Assembly (NCBI GenBank): GCA_031284475.1
Contig: JAISZV010000221.1
Location: 1 to 8,186, forward strand
DNA: 8,186 bases
Source of the DNA: Proteiniphilum sp.
Lineage (GTDB): Bacteria; Bacteroidota; Bacteroidia; Bacteroidales; Dysgonomonadaceae
Reading direction: 5' to 3'
Under the pieces are notes generated by a model. That model was not told where the DNA came from. It saw nothing but the letters and a program-made list of their open reading frames with translations, and made no database searches. The number at the start of each line of letters is the position of its first letter. Within the stretch, counting starts at the first letter, position 1. The translations under genes were made by a program, and so were the position numbers. Positions 1-7,187 of the stretch are shown here, one piece after another.

Positions 1-216
1 TCGAACGAACAACGTATCGATACGCAATTACGGGGAATATCGGCAAAAAAGGTAACGGGGAAAGTACTCACTTCCGCTAAGATCAATGATTACAACAGTT
101 TTGAACAACCGTCTAATATCACTGTAAAGGATTTTAAAGGCGCTACCCTTTCGGGAGGCAGCGCGTTGTCAGTTGTTTTACCGGCCAAAGCGGTAGTGAT
201 GCTCGAAATAGAATAG
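1..216 (+). CDS. GH51-type alpha-L-arabinofuranosidase, C-terminal end (partial)
   Basis: The first reading frame is open from base 1 and ends with TAG at 214-216, giving the last 71 residues of a protein whose start lies left of the window. The visible text contains [15 protein letters not shown], then NDYNSFEQP, and ends in a hydrophobic strand AVVMLEIE. This pattern (a 'G..LTS....DYN.FE.P' stretch and a final 'VVVLE' strand) is what I know from the C-terminal beta-sandwich of Bacteroidetes GH51 alpha-L-arabinofuranosidases, which release L-arabinose from arabinan or arabinoxylan oligosaccharides. The catalytic barrel is outside the window, so activity cannot be judged. It lies 7 bases upstream of araD on the same strand, which fits a shared operon that supplies and catabolises arabinose. 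An unrelated beta-sandwich domain is the main alternative, but the neighbours make this unlikely. Confidence 0.8.
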   Translation, partial: SNEQRIDTQLRGISAKKVTGKVLTSAKINDYNSFEQPSNITVKDFKGATLSGGSALSVVLPAKAVVMLEIE

Positions 217-223
217 GGAGCCA

Positions 224-931
224 ATGATAACTACTATAGGACTAATGAATATCGAAGAACTGAAACAACAGGTATTCCAGGCCAATATGGATTTGGTCGT
301 CCACAGATTGGTCATCTTCACCTGGGGCAATGTGAGCGGTATCGACCGGAAAAAAGGATGGGTCGTTATCAAACCCTCCGGGGTTTCATATAACTGTATG
401 AAAGCAGAAGATATGGTCGTAGTGGATTTGGATGGCAACAGGGTGGAAGGTTCATACAAGCCGTCTTCCGATACTGCCACTCATCTGGAACTGTACAAAG
501 CATTCCCTTCCATAGGAGGGATAGTACATACCCATTCCACGTATGCCACTGCTTGGGCGCAAGCCGGATGCGATATACCCAACATAGGTACCACCCATGC
601 CGATTATTTCAGCGGCGACATTCCCTGCACACGGGTTATGACGGAAGCCGAAGTGAAAGGCGAATATGAAAAAGAAACGGGATTCGTTATTATAGAACGT
701 TTCAGGGACCTGAACCCTATACATATTCCCGGCGTACTGGTGAAAAACCATGGACCTTTCTCCTGGGGTAAAAACCCGCACGAAGCAGTTCACAACGCCG
801 TGGTAATGGAGCAGGTAGCGAAAATGGCATTTATAGCGCATAGTATAAATCCGGATATCACCATGAACGAACTGTTGACCCGAAAGCACTTTTTCAGGAA
901 ACATGGCTCCGATGCGTATTACGGGCAATAA
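224..931 (+). CDS. araD: L-ribulose-5-phosphate 4-epimerase
   Basis: AraD converts L-ribulose 5-phosphate to D-xylulose 5-phosphate in the cytoplasm, the last step of arabinose catabolism before the pentose phosphate pathway. It belongs to the class II aldolase/epimerase family and uses a divalent metal. The 235-residue product shows TWGNVSGID near residues 33-41, KPSSDT at 79-84, VHTHS at 101-105, THADYF at 124-129, NHGPFSWG at 175-182 and the C-terminal RKHG...AYYGQ. By comparison with E. coli AraD, the metal ligands are probably Asp83, His102, His104 and His176, and the catalytic pair Asp127 and Tyr233; all are present. The ATG at 245 (residue 8, MNIEELKQQ) matches family N termini better than the ATG at 224, so the true start may be 245. 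It sits between the arabinofuranosidase gene and araA. Nothing looks damaged. Confidence 0.96.
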   Translation: MITTIGLMNIEELKQQVFQANMDLVVHRLVIFTWGNVSGIDRKKGWVVIKPSGVSYNCMKAEDMVVVDLDGNRVEGSYKPSSDTATHLELYKAFPSIGGIVHTHSTYATAWAQAGCDIPNIGTTHADYFSGDIPCTRVMTEAEVKGEYEKETGFVIIERFRDLNPIHIPGVLVKNHGPFSWGKNPHEAVHNAVVMEQVAKMAFIAHSINPDITMNELLTRKHFFRKHGSDAYYGQ

Positions 932-940
932 TCAACTTAA

Positions 941-953
941 ATAAAAAAATATA
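941..953 (+). promoter_or_regulatory. A-rich translation leader before araA
   Basis: The bases before the araA ATG include ATAAAAAAATA (941-951) with no Shine-Dalgarno sequence at normal spacing. Bacteroidetes commonly initiate on A/T-rich leaders. The same 11-mer recurs before the symporter gene. This supports ATG 954, rather than GTG 1029, as the true araA start. Confidence 0.5.
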
Positions 954-2456
954 ATGGAATTTAAAAACTTGGAAATATGGTTCGTTACGGTAGCACAGCT
1001 CTTGTACTGAGGAGATGCGGTAATTACCGTGAACGCCCATTCGGAAGAAATGGTAAAAGGGCTGAATGATACGGGACTACTCCCCGTGAAGGTTGTTTAT
1101 AAAGGAACGGCCAATTCATCGCCCGAAGTGGAGAATGTGTTCAAGGAAGCCAATGCCGATGCGAAATGTATCGGCGTGATCACCTGGATGCACACATTCT
1201 CTCCTGCCAAGATGTGGATCAGGGGTTTGCAGAATTTCAGGAAGCCGCTGATGCATTTGCACACACAGTTTAACAAGGAAATACCCTGGAGCGAGATCGA
1301 TATGGATTTCATGAACCTAAACCAGTCGGCGCATGGCGACCGTGAATTCGGCCATATTACAAGCCGTTTACGCATGCCCCGTAAAGTGGTAGTCGGTTAT
1401 TGGAAAGACGAGGAAACACAGCGGAAAATTGCATCATGGATGCGCGTCTGTGCCGGTTGGGCAGACGCCCAAGGGATGCTGGTCATCCGCTTCGGCGATA
1501 ATATGAACAATGTGGCCGTAACGGATGGAGACAAGGTGGAAGCAGAAATCCGCCTGGGGTACCACGTCGATAATGCGCCTATCGCCACATTGGCGCCGTA
1601 TGTGGAAGCGGTTACCGATGCTGAAATCAATGCCCTTATTGCCGAATATGAACAGCTATATGATTTTGCCGATGATTGTAAAAAAGGCGCTGAAAAACAC
1701 CAGTTTGTCCGTGACGCCGCAGCACAGGAAATAGGCCTGCGCCGTTTTCTCCGGGATAAGAGAGCCAAAGCCTTTACAACCAGCTTCAACGAGTTGGAAG
1801 GTATGAAGCAATTAATGGGATTCGCCTCTCAACGGCTGATGGCCGAAGGTTACGGCTTCGGAGCCGAAGGAGACTGGAAAACCGCCGCCCTGGTACGCAC
1901 CATGTGGGTGATGGGACAGGGATTGCCCGGCGGACAATCGTTCCTGGAAGATTATACATTGAATTTCGACGGAGAAAACAGTACCATCCTTCAATCGCAC
2001 ATGCTGGAGATCAATCCCGATATTACGGGAATAAAACCGCGCATTGAAGTGCATTTTCTGGGAATAGGCGATGCCCGTACGTGCGCCCGTTTGGTATTCC
2101 AGGCGCATGAAGGCGAAGGAGTGGCCGCCACGATTGTGGATATGGGCAACCGCTTCCGTATGATTGTGAATGAAGTGGAAGTGAAAAAACCGGGAGCCCT
2201 GCCCAAATTGCCGGTTGCCTGCGCATTATGGAAGCCGATGCCCAACTTAGAAGTCGGGGCTGGCGCATGGATACTGGCAGGAGGGACGCACCATACCAGT
2301 TTCTCTTTTTCCGTAACCACCGAAATGCTGGAGGATTATGCCGAAATAGCGGATATCGAATTGCTCATCATCGACAAGGATACCACCATCCGTAATTTCC
2401 GTCAGGAACTGCACAATAACGAAGTATACTACATATTAAACAAAGCGTTAAGATGA
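954..2456 (+). pseudogene. araA: L-arabinose isomerase with an in-frame TGA at codon 19
   Basis: AraA isomerises L-arabinose to L-ribulose with Mn2+ in the cytoplasm. The natural start is ATG at 954: from there the frame would give 500 residues, the usual family length, and the N terminus reads MEFKNLEIWFVTVAQLLY, then TGA (1008-1010), then GDAVITVNAHSEEM. Bacteroides relatives read FVTGAQLLYGGDAV here, so the TGA replaces a conserved Gly and codon 13 has Val for Gly. The rest is intact: HTFSPAKMW, HTQFN, MDFMNLNQSAHGDREFG, and the four expected active-site residues, Glu305, Glu332, His349 and His446/447. Restarting at GTG 1029 or ATG 1050 would give about 475 or 468 residues but lose the N-terminal Gln/Leu motif that contacts substrate in the E. 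coli enzyme. It overlaps araB by ATGA. It is either a recent pseudogene or a base-call error; the sequence alone cannot decide. Confidence 0.9.
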
Positions 2457-4126
2457 AGTACGTTATAGGATTAGACTACGGTACGGACTCCTGCCGTGCC
2501 GTCATTGCCGATGCACTGAACGGAAGGGAAATAGCTACGGCTGTAAAATATTATCTGCGTTGGAAAGAAGGTAAATATTGTGATCCCAACGCCAGCCGTT
2601 ACCGCCAGCATCCGCTCGATTATATCGAAGTATTGGAAGAAAGCATCAAAGAAGCCCTGTCGAAAGCTCCCGCCGGAACAGCGGAAAATGTGGTGGGGAT
2701 GGCTTTTGATACTACAGGATCAACACCAGTGCTGATTGACGAAAAAGGAACCCCATTGGCTTTACGACCTGAGTTTTCCGAAAATCCCAATGCCATGTTC
2801 GTTCTATGGAAAGACCATACGTCGGTGAAAGAGGCTGCCGAGATCAATGCGCTGGCAAAGAAATGGGAAATCGATTATACGGCCTATGAAGGAGGCATTT
2901 ATTCCTCCGAATGGGTATGGGCCAAGATACTGCATATCCTCCGCGAAGACGAACAAGTACGGGGAGCGGCTTATTCGTGGGCGGAACACTGCGACTGGAT
3001 GCCCGCGCTGATCACGGGGAATCCCAAACCGGAAACGATGCCAAGAAGCCGTTGCGCCGCAGGACATAAAGCCATGTGGCATCCTTCGTGGGACGGGCTG
3101 CCTTCCGAAGCGTTCCTAACCGGCCTGGATCCGTTGCTTGCCGGTTTCCGTTCGCGTTTGTATAAAGAAACCTATCCGAGCGACGTAAAAGTAGGTACCT
3201 TGACTGCCGAATGGGCGGAACGTTTGGGCCTGACTACGGACGTTGCCGTGGCTGTAGGGGCGTTCGACTGCCACATGGGAGCCGTTGGTGCGCAGATTAA
3301 ACCGGGCGATTTCGTACGTGTGATCGGAACATCCACCTGTGATATCATGGCCGTTCCTTATAAAGAGATAGGCGACAAGCTGATACCGGGTATCTGCGGG
3401 CAGGTAGACGGATCGGTCATACCTGGGATGATCGGCCTGGAAGCAGGACAATCAGGTTTCGGAGATATCTACGCCTGGTTCAAACGGGTATTGGAATGGC
3501 CGGTTCGCCGGCTTGTCGGGAAATCGAACTTATTGGACTTGGAAACCAAAGAGAGGTTGATCAACGAAGTCATTGAAATCATCATTCCCGAACTGACAAA
3601 AGAGGCGGAGAAAATTCCTGCCGGTGTAAGTTCCGTTATAGCGACCGATTGGATGAACGGACGCCGTACGCCCGATGCGAACCAACTGGTGAAAGGCGCT
3701 ATTACCGGGTTGACACTGGGCAGTTCTGCCCCGCAAATATTCAGGGCATTGGTTGAAGCGACCGCCTACGGCTCCAAAGCCATCGTCGATCGTTTTCTGG
3801 AAAACGGCGTTGAGATCAAAGAAATGATCGGGATAGGAGGTATTTCTTTAAAATCACCTTTTGTAATGCAGATACTGTCCGATGTGTTGGGAATGCCGAT
3901 TAAAGTGGCAAAAACCGAGCAGGCATGCGCTTTTGGTGCAGCCATGTTTGCAGCCGTTGCGGCCGGCGTGTATGAAAAAGTAGAAAGAGCGCAGGATGCG
4001 ATGGGACAAGGATTTGCTTTTGAATACCATCCGAACAATGAAAATCACGCCATATATATGGAGTTGTATAAGAAATATCAACAAATAGCCTTTTTTACTG
4101 AGAATGAACTAACACAAATCAATTAA
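2453..4126 (+). CDS. araB: L-ribulokinase
   Basis: AraB phosphorylates L-ribulose to L-ribulose 5-phosphate using ATP, the middle step of the pathway. The 557-residue product is full length for FGGY-family ribulokinases. It starts with the phosphate-binding strand GLDYGTDSCRAVI (6-18), followed by FDTTGSTPVLID (85-96), AGHKAMWH (203-210, with Lys206 likely near substrate), and GAFDCHMGAVGA (269-280), whose Asp272 is the probable catalytic base. VIGTSTCDIM (290-299) and IGGISLKSPFVMQ (461-473) belong to the nucleotide-binding half. The ATG overlaps the araA stop as ATGA, so its translation is probably coupled to araA. This matters because ribosomes stopped at araA codon 19 would not reach the overlap unless they restart. 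No lesion is visible within araB. Other FGGY sugar kinases are the only alternative and are made unlikely by the neighbours and the motif set. Confidence 0.95.
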   Translation: MKYVIGLDYGTDSCRAVIADALNGREIATAVKYYLRWKEGKYCDPNASRYRQHPLDYIEVLEESIKEALSKAPAGTAENVVGMAFDTTGSTPVLIDEKGTPLALRPEFSENPNAMFVLWKDHTSVKEAAEINALAKKWEIDYTAYEGGIYSSEWVWAKILHILREDEQVRGAAYSWAEHCDWMPALITGNPKPETMPRSRCAAGHKAMWHPSWDGLPSEAFLTGLDPLLAGFRSRLYKETYPSDVKVGTLTAEWAERLGLTTDVAVAVGAFDCHMGAVGAQIKPGDFVRVIGTSTCDIMAVPYKEIGDKLIPGICGQVDGSVIPGMIGLEAGQSGFGDIYAWFKRVLEWPVRRLVGKSNLLDLETKERLINEVIEIIIPELTKEAEKIPAGVSSVIATDWMNGRRTPDANQLVKGAITGLTLGSSAPQIFRALVEATAYGSKAIVDRFLENGVEIKEMIGIGGISLKSPFVMQILSDVLGMPIKVAKTEQACAFGAAMFAAVAAGVYEKVERAQDAMGQGFAFEYHPNNENHAIYMELYKKYQQIAFFTENELTQIN

Positions 4127-4130
4127 TCGG

Positions 4131-4145
4131 ATAAAAAAATAAACT
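4131..4145 (+). promoter_or_regulatory. A-rich translation leader before the symporter
   Basis: ATAAAAAAATA at 4131-4141 lies 4 bases before the ATG at 4146 and is identical to the 11-mer before araA. No purine-rich Shine-Dalgarno sequence is present. It supports the chosen symporter start and the Bacteroidetes assignment. Confidence 0.45.
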
Positions 4146-5834
4146 ATGGCTCTATTAGATTGGGTTGTTATTATATTATTTTGCTTCGTATTGATAGGAA
4201 TTATTGTTTGGGTGATGAGGCAAAAGCAGGATAGTTCTGCAGATTATTTTCTAGGTGGGCGTGATGCCACATGGATTGCTATCGGGGCGTCCATTTTCGC
4301 ATCCAATATCGGATCAGAGCACCTGATCGGACTGGCAGGAGCAGGTGCGTCAAGTGGTATGGCAATGGCCCACTGGGAAATACAGGGTTGGATGATTCTG
4401 ATCCTGGGATGGGTGTTCGTGCCTTTTTATTCACGCAGCATGGTGTACACCATGCCCGAATTTTTGGAACGGCGCTATAATCCTCAATCACGGACAATAT
4501 TATCCCTCATTTCATTAGTGAGTTACGTGTTGACTAAAGTGGCCGTGACGGTATATGCCGGCGGACTTGTGTTTCAACAGGTGTTTGGGATACAGGAATT
4601 ATGGGGAATCGATTTCTTCTGGATCTCTGCTATCGGATTGATCCTTATCACAGCGCTTTACACTATCTTTGGGGGGATGAGATCGGTGTTGTACACATCC
4701 GTGCTTCAAACGCCTATCCTGTTGTTAGGATCTCTTATCATATTGGTGTTAGGACTTCGCGAACTGGGCGGATGGGATGAGATGATGCGCATTGCCGACG
4801 CTACGCCTGTCAACGAATATGGAGACTCCATGACTAATCTGATACGTAGTAATCGCGATCCTAACTTCCCGTGGTTGGGCGCTCTGATTGGATCGGCCGT
4901 TATCGGGTTCTGGTACTGGTGTACAGATCAGTATATTGTCCAGCGCGCATTATCGGGTAAAAACCAGAAAGAGTCCCGGCGGGGAACTATCTTCGGGGCA
5001 TACCTGAAACTGCTTCCCGTATTCCTGTTTCTTATACCGGGAATGATCGCTTACGCCCTGCACCAGCAAAGTTTGGCCGATGGAGGCTTCCTCCCCTTGA
5101 TGGCAAACGGAGCGTATAATGCCGACGCCGCCTTCCCCTCACTGGTGGCAAAGCTGTTGCCGGCCGGAGTGAAAGGATTGGTAGTCTGCGGGATTCTTGC
5201 CGCTTTGATGAGTTCATTGGCGTCGTTATTTAATTCTTCTTCGATGCTGTTCACGATTGATTTTTATAAACGGTTTAAACCCAATACACCGGAAAAGAAA
5301 TTAGTCGTCATCGGACAGATTGCCACTGTAGTGATCGTAATATTAGGTGTGCTCTGGATACCTATTATGAGGAGTGTAGGAGACGTACTCTATGCTTATC
5401 TGCAGGATGTGCAGTCGGTACTTGCGCCGGGTATTGCTGCGGCGTTCCTGTTGGGGATCATCTGGAAACGTGCCAGCGCCAAAGGGGGTATGTGGGCGCT
5501 CATTGCCGGAATAGTTATCGGATTAACCCGGTTGAGCGCCAATGTCTTTTACAGTAATGCCGTGAATCCATCTCAGAATCTCTTTAAGGCGGTTTTTTAT
5601 GATATCAACTGGCTCTTCTTCTGCGGTTGGATGTTTCTGTTCTGTATCATCGTGGTGATCGTGGTCAGCTTGTTTACCAAAGCGCCGTCGGCCGCCAAAA
5701 TACAGGGACTGGCGTTCGGAACGGCTACAGCCGGACAACGCGCCGAAACACGCGCAAGCTGGAACAAATGGGATATTATTCATACAATAATCATTCTGGG
5801 GATTACTGTGGCATTCTATATCTATTTCTGGTAA
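4146..5834 (+). CDS. SSS-family sodium/sugar symporter, probably for L-arabinose
   Basis: This is a multi-pass inner-membrane transporter of the sodium:solute symporter (SSF/SGLT-like) family, 562 residues, with more than a dozen hydrophobic segments. Signature stretches are YFLGGRDATWIAIGASIFAS (34-53) in the first core helix, GSEHLIGLAGAGA (56-68), MPEFLERRY (103-111), FWYWCTDQYIVQRAL (255-269), which matches the sugar-binding helix of Vibrio SGLT, and ALMSSLASLFNSSSMLFTID (353-372), which carries the Ser residues expected at the sodium site. A last hydrophobic helix follows a hydrophilic linker at about 513-542. The family moves sugars, amino acids or vitamins with Na+; arabinose is inferred from the position 19 bases after araB. 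Bacteroides arabinose loci also carry an SSS transporter. The start follows an A-rich leader rather than a Shine-Dalgarno sequence. Confidence 0.9.
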   Translation: MALLDWVVIILFCFVLIGIIVWVMRQKQDSSADYFLGGRDATWIAIGASIFASNIGSEHLIGLAGAGASSGMAMAHWEIQGWMILILGWVFVPFYSRSMVYTMPEFLERRYNPQSRTILSLISLVSYVLTKVAVTVYAGGLVFQQVFGIQELWGIDFFWISAIGLILITALYTIFGGMRSVLYTSVLQTPILLLGSLIILVLGLRELGGWDEMMRIADATPVNEYGDSMTNLIRSNRDPNFPWLGALIGSAVIGFWYWCTDQYIVQRALSGKNQKESRRGTIFGAYLKLLPVFLFLIPGMIAYALHQQSLADGGFLPLMANGAYNADAAFPSLVAKLLPAGVKGLVVCGILAALMSSLASLFNSSSMLFTIDFYKRFKPNTPEKKLVVIGQIATVVIVILGVLWIPIMRSVGDVLYAYLQDVQSVLAPGIAAAFLLGIIWKRASAKGGMWALIAGIVIGLTRLSANVFYSNAVNPSQNLFKAVFYDINWLFFCGWMFLFCIIVVIVVSLFTKAPSAAKIQGLAFGTATAGQRAETRASWNKWDIIHTIIILGITVAFYIYFW

Positions 5835-5880
5835 AATGCGGAGTTGAGTTTTGATAATATAAACTGAAACAAGAAACATA

Positions 5881-6435
5881 ATGACGAAGAGATTTTTTCC
5901 GGTATATATGGTCTTGCTTTCGTTTCTTATATCGACAAAAATGGCCGTATACGCCAATGAACCCGATTCGGCATATATCTTTGCATATGGCGATGAAAAC
6001 GGAGGCGGGTTGTATTTTGCATGGAGTATCCACCAGGATGATTGGCACGCTATCGGCCATAAGCACCCTTTTTTGAAATCGGATTACGGTAGATGGGGAT
6101 CCCAGAAAAGGATGTATGATCCGTTCCTGTTTCGGGCGCCTGACGGACAATGGCACTCTGTCTGGAGTTTGAATAAAGAGGATGGAGCCATTGCCCATAC
6201 GGTTTCTTCCGACTTGGTATATTGGAAGCCACAGTCTTATCCGGTGCTGATGCCGCATGGAAACTGCCTGAAACCCGAGATTTCCTACGATATGCAAAGA
6301 AGGGAATACCGTATTCTCTGGCATAGCGACAAATCGACACAGGAAGTATTCCTTAGCTTTACCGGCGATTTTAAATATTATACTCCCGCCGCAAGAGACG
6401 ATCAACACGAAAACGGACGAATACAACCATCGTAG
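5881..6435 (+). CDS. GH43-like secreted beta-propeller protein, truncated N-terminal fragment
   Basis: The 184-residue product begins with a signal peptide (MTKRFFPVYM, a hydrophobic core, likely cleavage after VYA near residue 25), so it would be exported. The mature part reads like the first blades of a GH43-type five-bladed propeller: IFAYGDENGGGLYFAWSI (33-50), YDPFLFRAPDGQWHSVWSL (79-97), SSDLVYWK (109-116) and KPEISYD (131-137). Asp80 and Glu133 sit where GH43 enzymes carry catalytic acids, but this is a guess by pattern. Similar segments occur at the N terminus of Bacteroidetes GH43-like/GH51 arabinofuranosidases. The GH43 propeller alone usually needs about 300 residues, so this is a fragment. 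It ends in TAG inside a palindromic repeat element (6408-6495), and the last dozen residues or so look like repeat sequence. Start 46 bases after the symporter suggests the same operon. Probably inactive. Confidence 0.65.
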   Translation: MTKRFFPVYMVLLSFLISTKMAVYANEPDSAYIFAYGDENGGGLYFAWSIHQDDWHAIGHKHPFLKSDYGRWGSQKRMYDPFLFRAPDGQWHSVWSLNKEDGAIAHTVSSDLVYWKPQSYPVLMPHGNCLKPEISYDMQRREYRILWHSDKSTQEVFLSFTGDFKYYTPAARDDQHENGRIQPS

Positions 6436-6495
6436 GGCTGAAAGCCCGACATCCAACAGCGTAGGGCAACGCCCTGCGAAAACGGACGAGTACAA
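6408..6495 (+). repeat. 19-bp imperfect direct repeats 69 bp apart flanking two REP-like hairpins
   Basis: CGAAAACGGACGA followed by ATACAA (6408-6426) recurs as the same 13-mer followed by GTACAA (6477-6495): 18 of 19 bases match, with a 69-bp period. Between them lie two small palindromes: GGGCT-GAA-AGCCC (6435-6447) and CGTAGGGC-AAC-GCCCTGCG (6460-6478, one G-T mismatch pair). This arrangement of short GGGC/GCCC hairpins joined by a fixed linker resembles the intergenic palindromic repeats I know from Bacteroidales genomes, akin to REP elements. The first copy overlaps the 3' end of the GH43-like reading frame, so the stop codon at 6433-6435 is supplied by the repeat. It may be a tandem array of just over one unit, or an insertion with its flanks duplicated. 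Confidence 0.65.
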
Positions 6496-6567
6496 ATACC
6501 AAATCCGTTTATTGACAAAAATATAATATGGAATATGATGAGCGGTATTTATGAAAATAACCGGATT

Positions 6568-6602
6568 ACGCCCCGTTGGGGCTTGCGACGGGGGGGCGTT
6601 TT
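6568..6602 (+). terminator. possible intrinsic terminator after the arabinose operon
   Basis: ACGCCCC (6568-6574) can pair with GGGGCGT (6593-6599), giving a 7-bp GC-rich stem running directly into TTTT (6599-6602). The 18-base loop can itself form part of an alternative hairpin, since GCCCC-GTT-GGGGC lies at 6570-6582. It is the only GC-rich stem followed by a T-run between the operon and the next gene and would end transcription about 130 bases after the GH43-like frame. The T-run is short and the loop long, so it could instead be another palindromic repeat copy. Confidence 0.4.
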
Positions 6603-6677
6603 CATTTCTTATAATTTTATTCGTTTGTGTGTAATTGAGGATTTCATGCTACCTTTCCACTTATTTATTGCCTGATA

Positions 6678-6691
6678 AGCCCGAAAGGGCT
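6678..6691. repeat. isolated REP-like hairpin
   Basis: AGCCC-GAAA-GGGCT is a perfect 5-bp stem with a GAAA tetraloop, closely related in sequence to the GGGCT-GAA-AGCCC hairpin at 6435-6447. It stands alone in noncoding DNA and has no T-run after it, so it is more likely a solitary copy of the same repeat family than a terminator. Confidence 0.45.
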
Positions 6692-6771
6692 GAATTTTCG
6701 TAACCGTAAGCTAAAGCATACTATCGTTTCACATTCGTTTCACTATCCCTTTAAATCATTAGCACATCATT

Positions 6772-6795
6772 AAATCACTAAATCACTAAATCATC
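6772..6795. repeat. short tandem octamer repeat
   Basis: AAATCACT occurs twice in tandem (6772-6779, 6780-6787), followed by a degenerate third copy AAATCATC (6788-6795). A related AAATCATT lies at 6753-6760. It is a low-complexity repeat in noncoding DNA; no function can be assigned. Confidence 0.55.
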
Positions 6796-6801
6796 CGTGT
6801 T

Positions 6802-6833
6802 AAATATCATTTCTAATAGCTAAAATATCATTT
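6802..6833. repeat. 11-bp direct repeats 21 bp apart, possible operator
   Basis: AAATATCATTT occurs exactly at 6802-6812 and 6823-6833. The 21-bp period is two helical turns, which would place both copies on the same face of DNA. The downstream copy ends 29 bases before the promoter-like box at 6863, a usual place for an activator. This is the geometry expected of a two-site regulator, but AT-rich DNA produces such repeats by chance fairly often, so the regulatory reading is inference. Confidence 0.35.
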
Positions 6834-6862
6834 TTCACAGCCGTTGAGGATGCTAATAACAA

Positions 6863-6870
6863 TAAATTTG
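6863..6870 (+). promoter_or_regulatory. Bacteroidetes-type -7 promoter box
   Basis: TAAATTTG matches the known Bacteroides -7 consensus TAnnTTTG exactly. The expected -33 TTTG is not clearly present; only TTGA lies 15 bases upstream (6844-6847). Transcription would begin near 6877 and run through the broken small frame into the lipoprotein gene, leaving a leader of roughly 300 bases. Identical consensus matches also occur by chance inside genes (for instance TATCTTTG within the GH43-like gene), so position is the main support. Confidence 0.4.
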
Positions 6871-6994
6871 CACGCTCTATCAAATATGATATAAAATAAA
6901 AGAGAATCTGAAATTTATTGCCTTACTATAATTTATTAACATGCGCAATACAAGTATTTTTTGAATTATTAATCTAAACAAATAAAGAAATGAG

Positions 6995-7136
6995 ATGAAC
7001 AGAAAATTTGCCCTCTTCTTACCCTTAAGTATGGCTGCTCAACAGATACAGGAGAATAGAGTTTGCATTGCCTTCCATTACCGGTGAACTCGACGAAGCC
7101 ACCATATCAAGTTTGGTTTTTAAAGATTTAAAATAG
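6995..7136 (+). pseudogene. possible decayed small ORF before the lipoprotein gene
   Basis: ATG at 6995 starts a 30-codon frame beginning MNRKFALFLPLSMAAQQIQE, a positively charged then hydrophobic start like a signal peptide, ending at TGA 7085-7087. In the next frame, from about 7034 to TAG at 7134-7136, the text IEFALPSITGELDEATISSL can be read, which looks like ordinary protein composition. A single indel would join the two into a secreted peptide of about 46 residues. I do not recognise the family. It may be a frameshifted remnant of a larger gene or just chance in a leader region. Confidence 0.25.
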
Positions 7137-7187
7137 AGTGTTTTATAAATTATATTTTTTTTATTACTAACTTAATACAAATCAGAG

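Larger units (their letters stand above)
6436..7187. other. 750-base region with no intact gene between two transcription units
   Basis: This stretch separates the arabinose operon from the lipoprotein gene. Its left part carries palindromic repeats and a terminator-like stem; its right part, from about 6600, is visibly richer in A and T than the flanking genes. It contains simple repeats, a promoter-like box at 6863 and a short broken reading frame at 6995-7136. In the frame of the GH43-like gene it stays open from about 6442 to 6675, but the translation shows no family resemblance I can recognise, so I do not call it a gene. No tRNA or other RNA gene is apparent. Confidence 0.6.

Noticed and set aside
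452..928. A 158-codon antisense frame within araD.
   Set aside because: AraD motifs cover the whole plus strand here; no independent support for the antisense frame.
1008..1010. TGA as a recoded Gly (genetic code 25) or selenocysteine codon in araA.
   Set aside because: araA itself ends with TGA at 2454-2456 in the araB overlap, Gly is written with normal GGN codons everywhere, relatives have Gly not Cys here, and the lipoprotein gene is interrupted by TAA, which this recoding would not explain.
4660..4675. TATCTTTG inside the symporter gene as a -7 promoter box.
   Set aside because: It lies within a coding region with no following gene start nearby and no -33 partner; a chance match.
5803..6495. 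A 230-codon antisense frame across the GH43-like gene.
   Set aside because: It is the shadow of a coding strand with recognisable signal peptide and propeller motifs; the antisense translation shows no family features.
6511..6530. TTGACA followed by TATAAT-like bases as a sigma-70 promoter.
   Set aside because: The two boxes are only a few bases apart instead of about 17, and Bacteroidetes use a different consensus.
6431..6795. CRISPR array.
   Set aside because: The repeats are few, unequal in spacing and length, and palindromic in the REP style; there are no regular spacers or cas genes.
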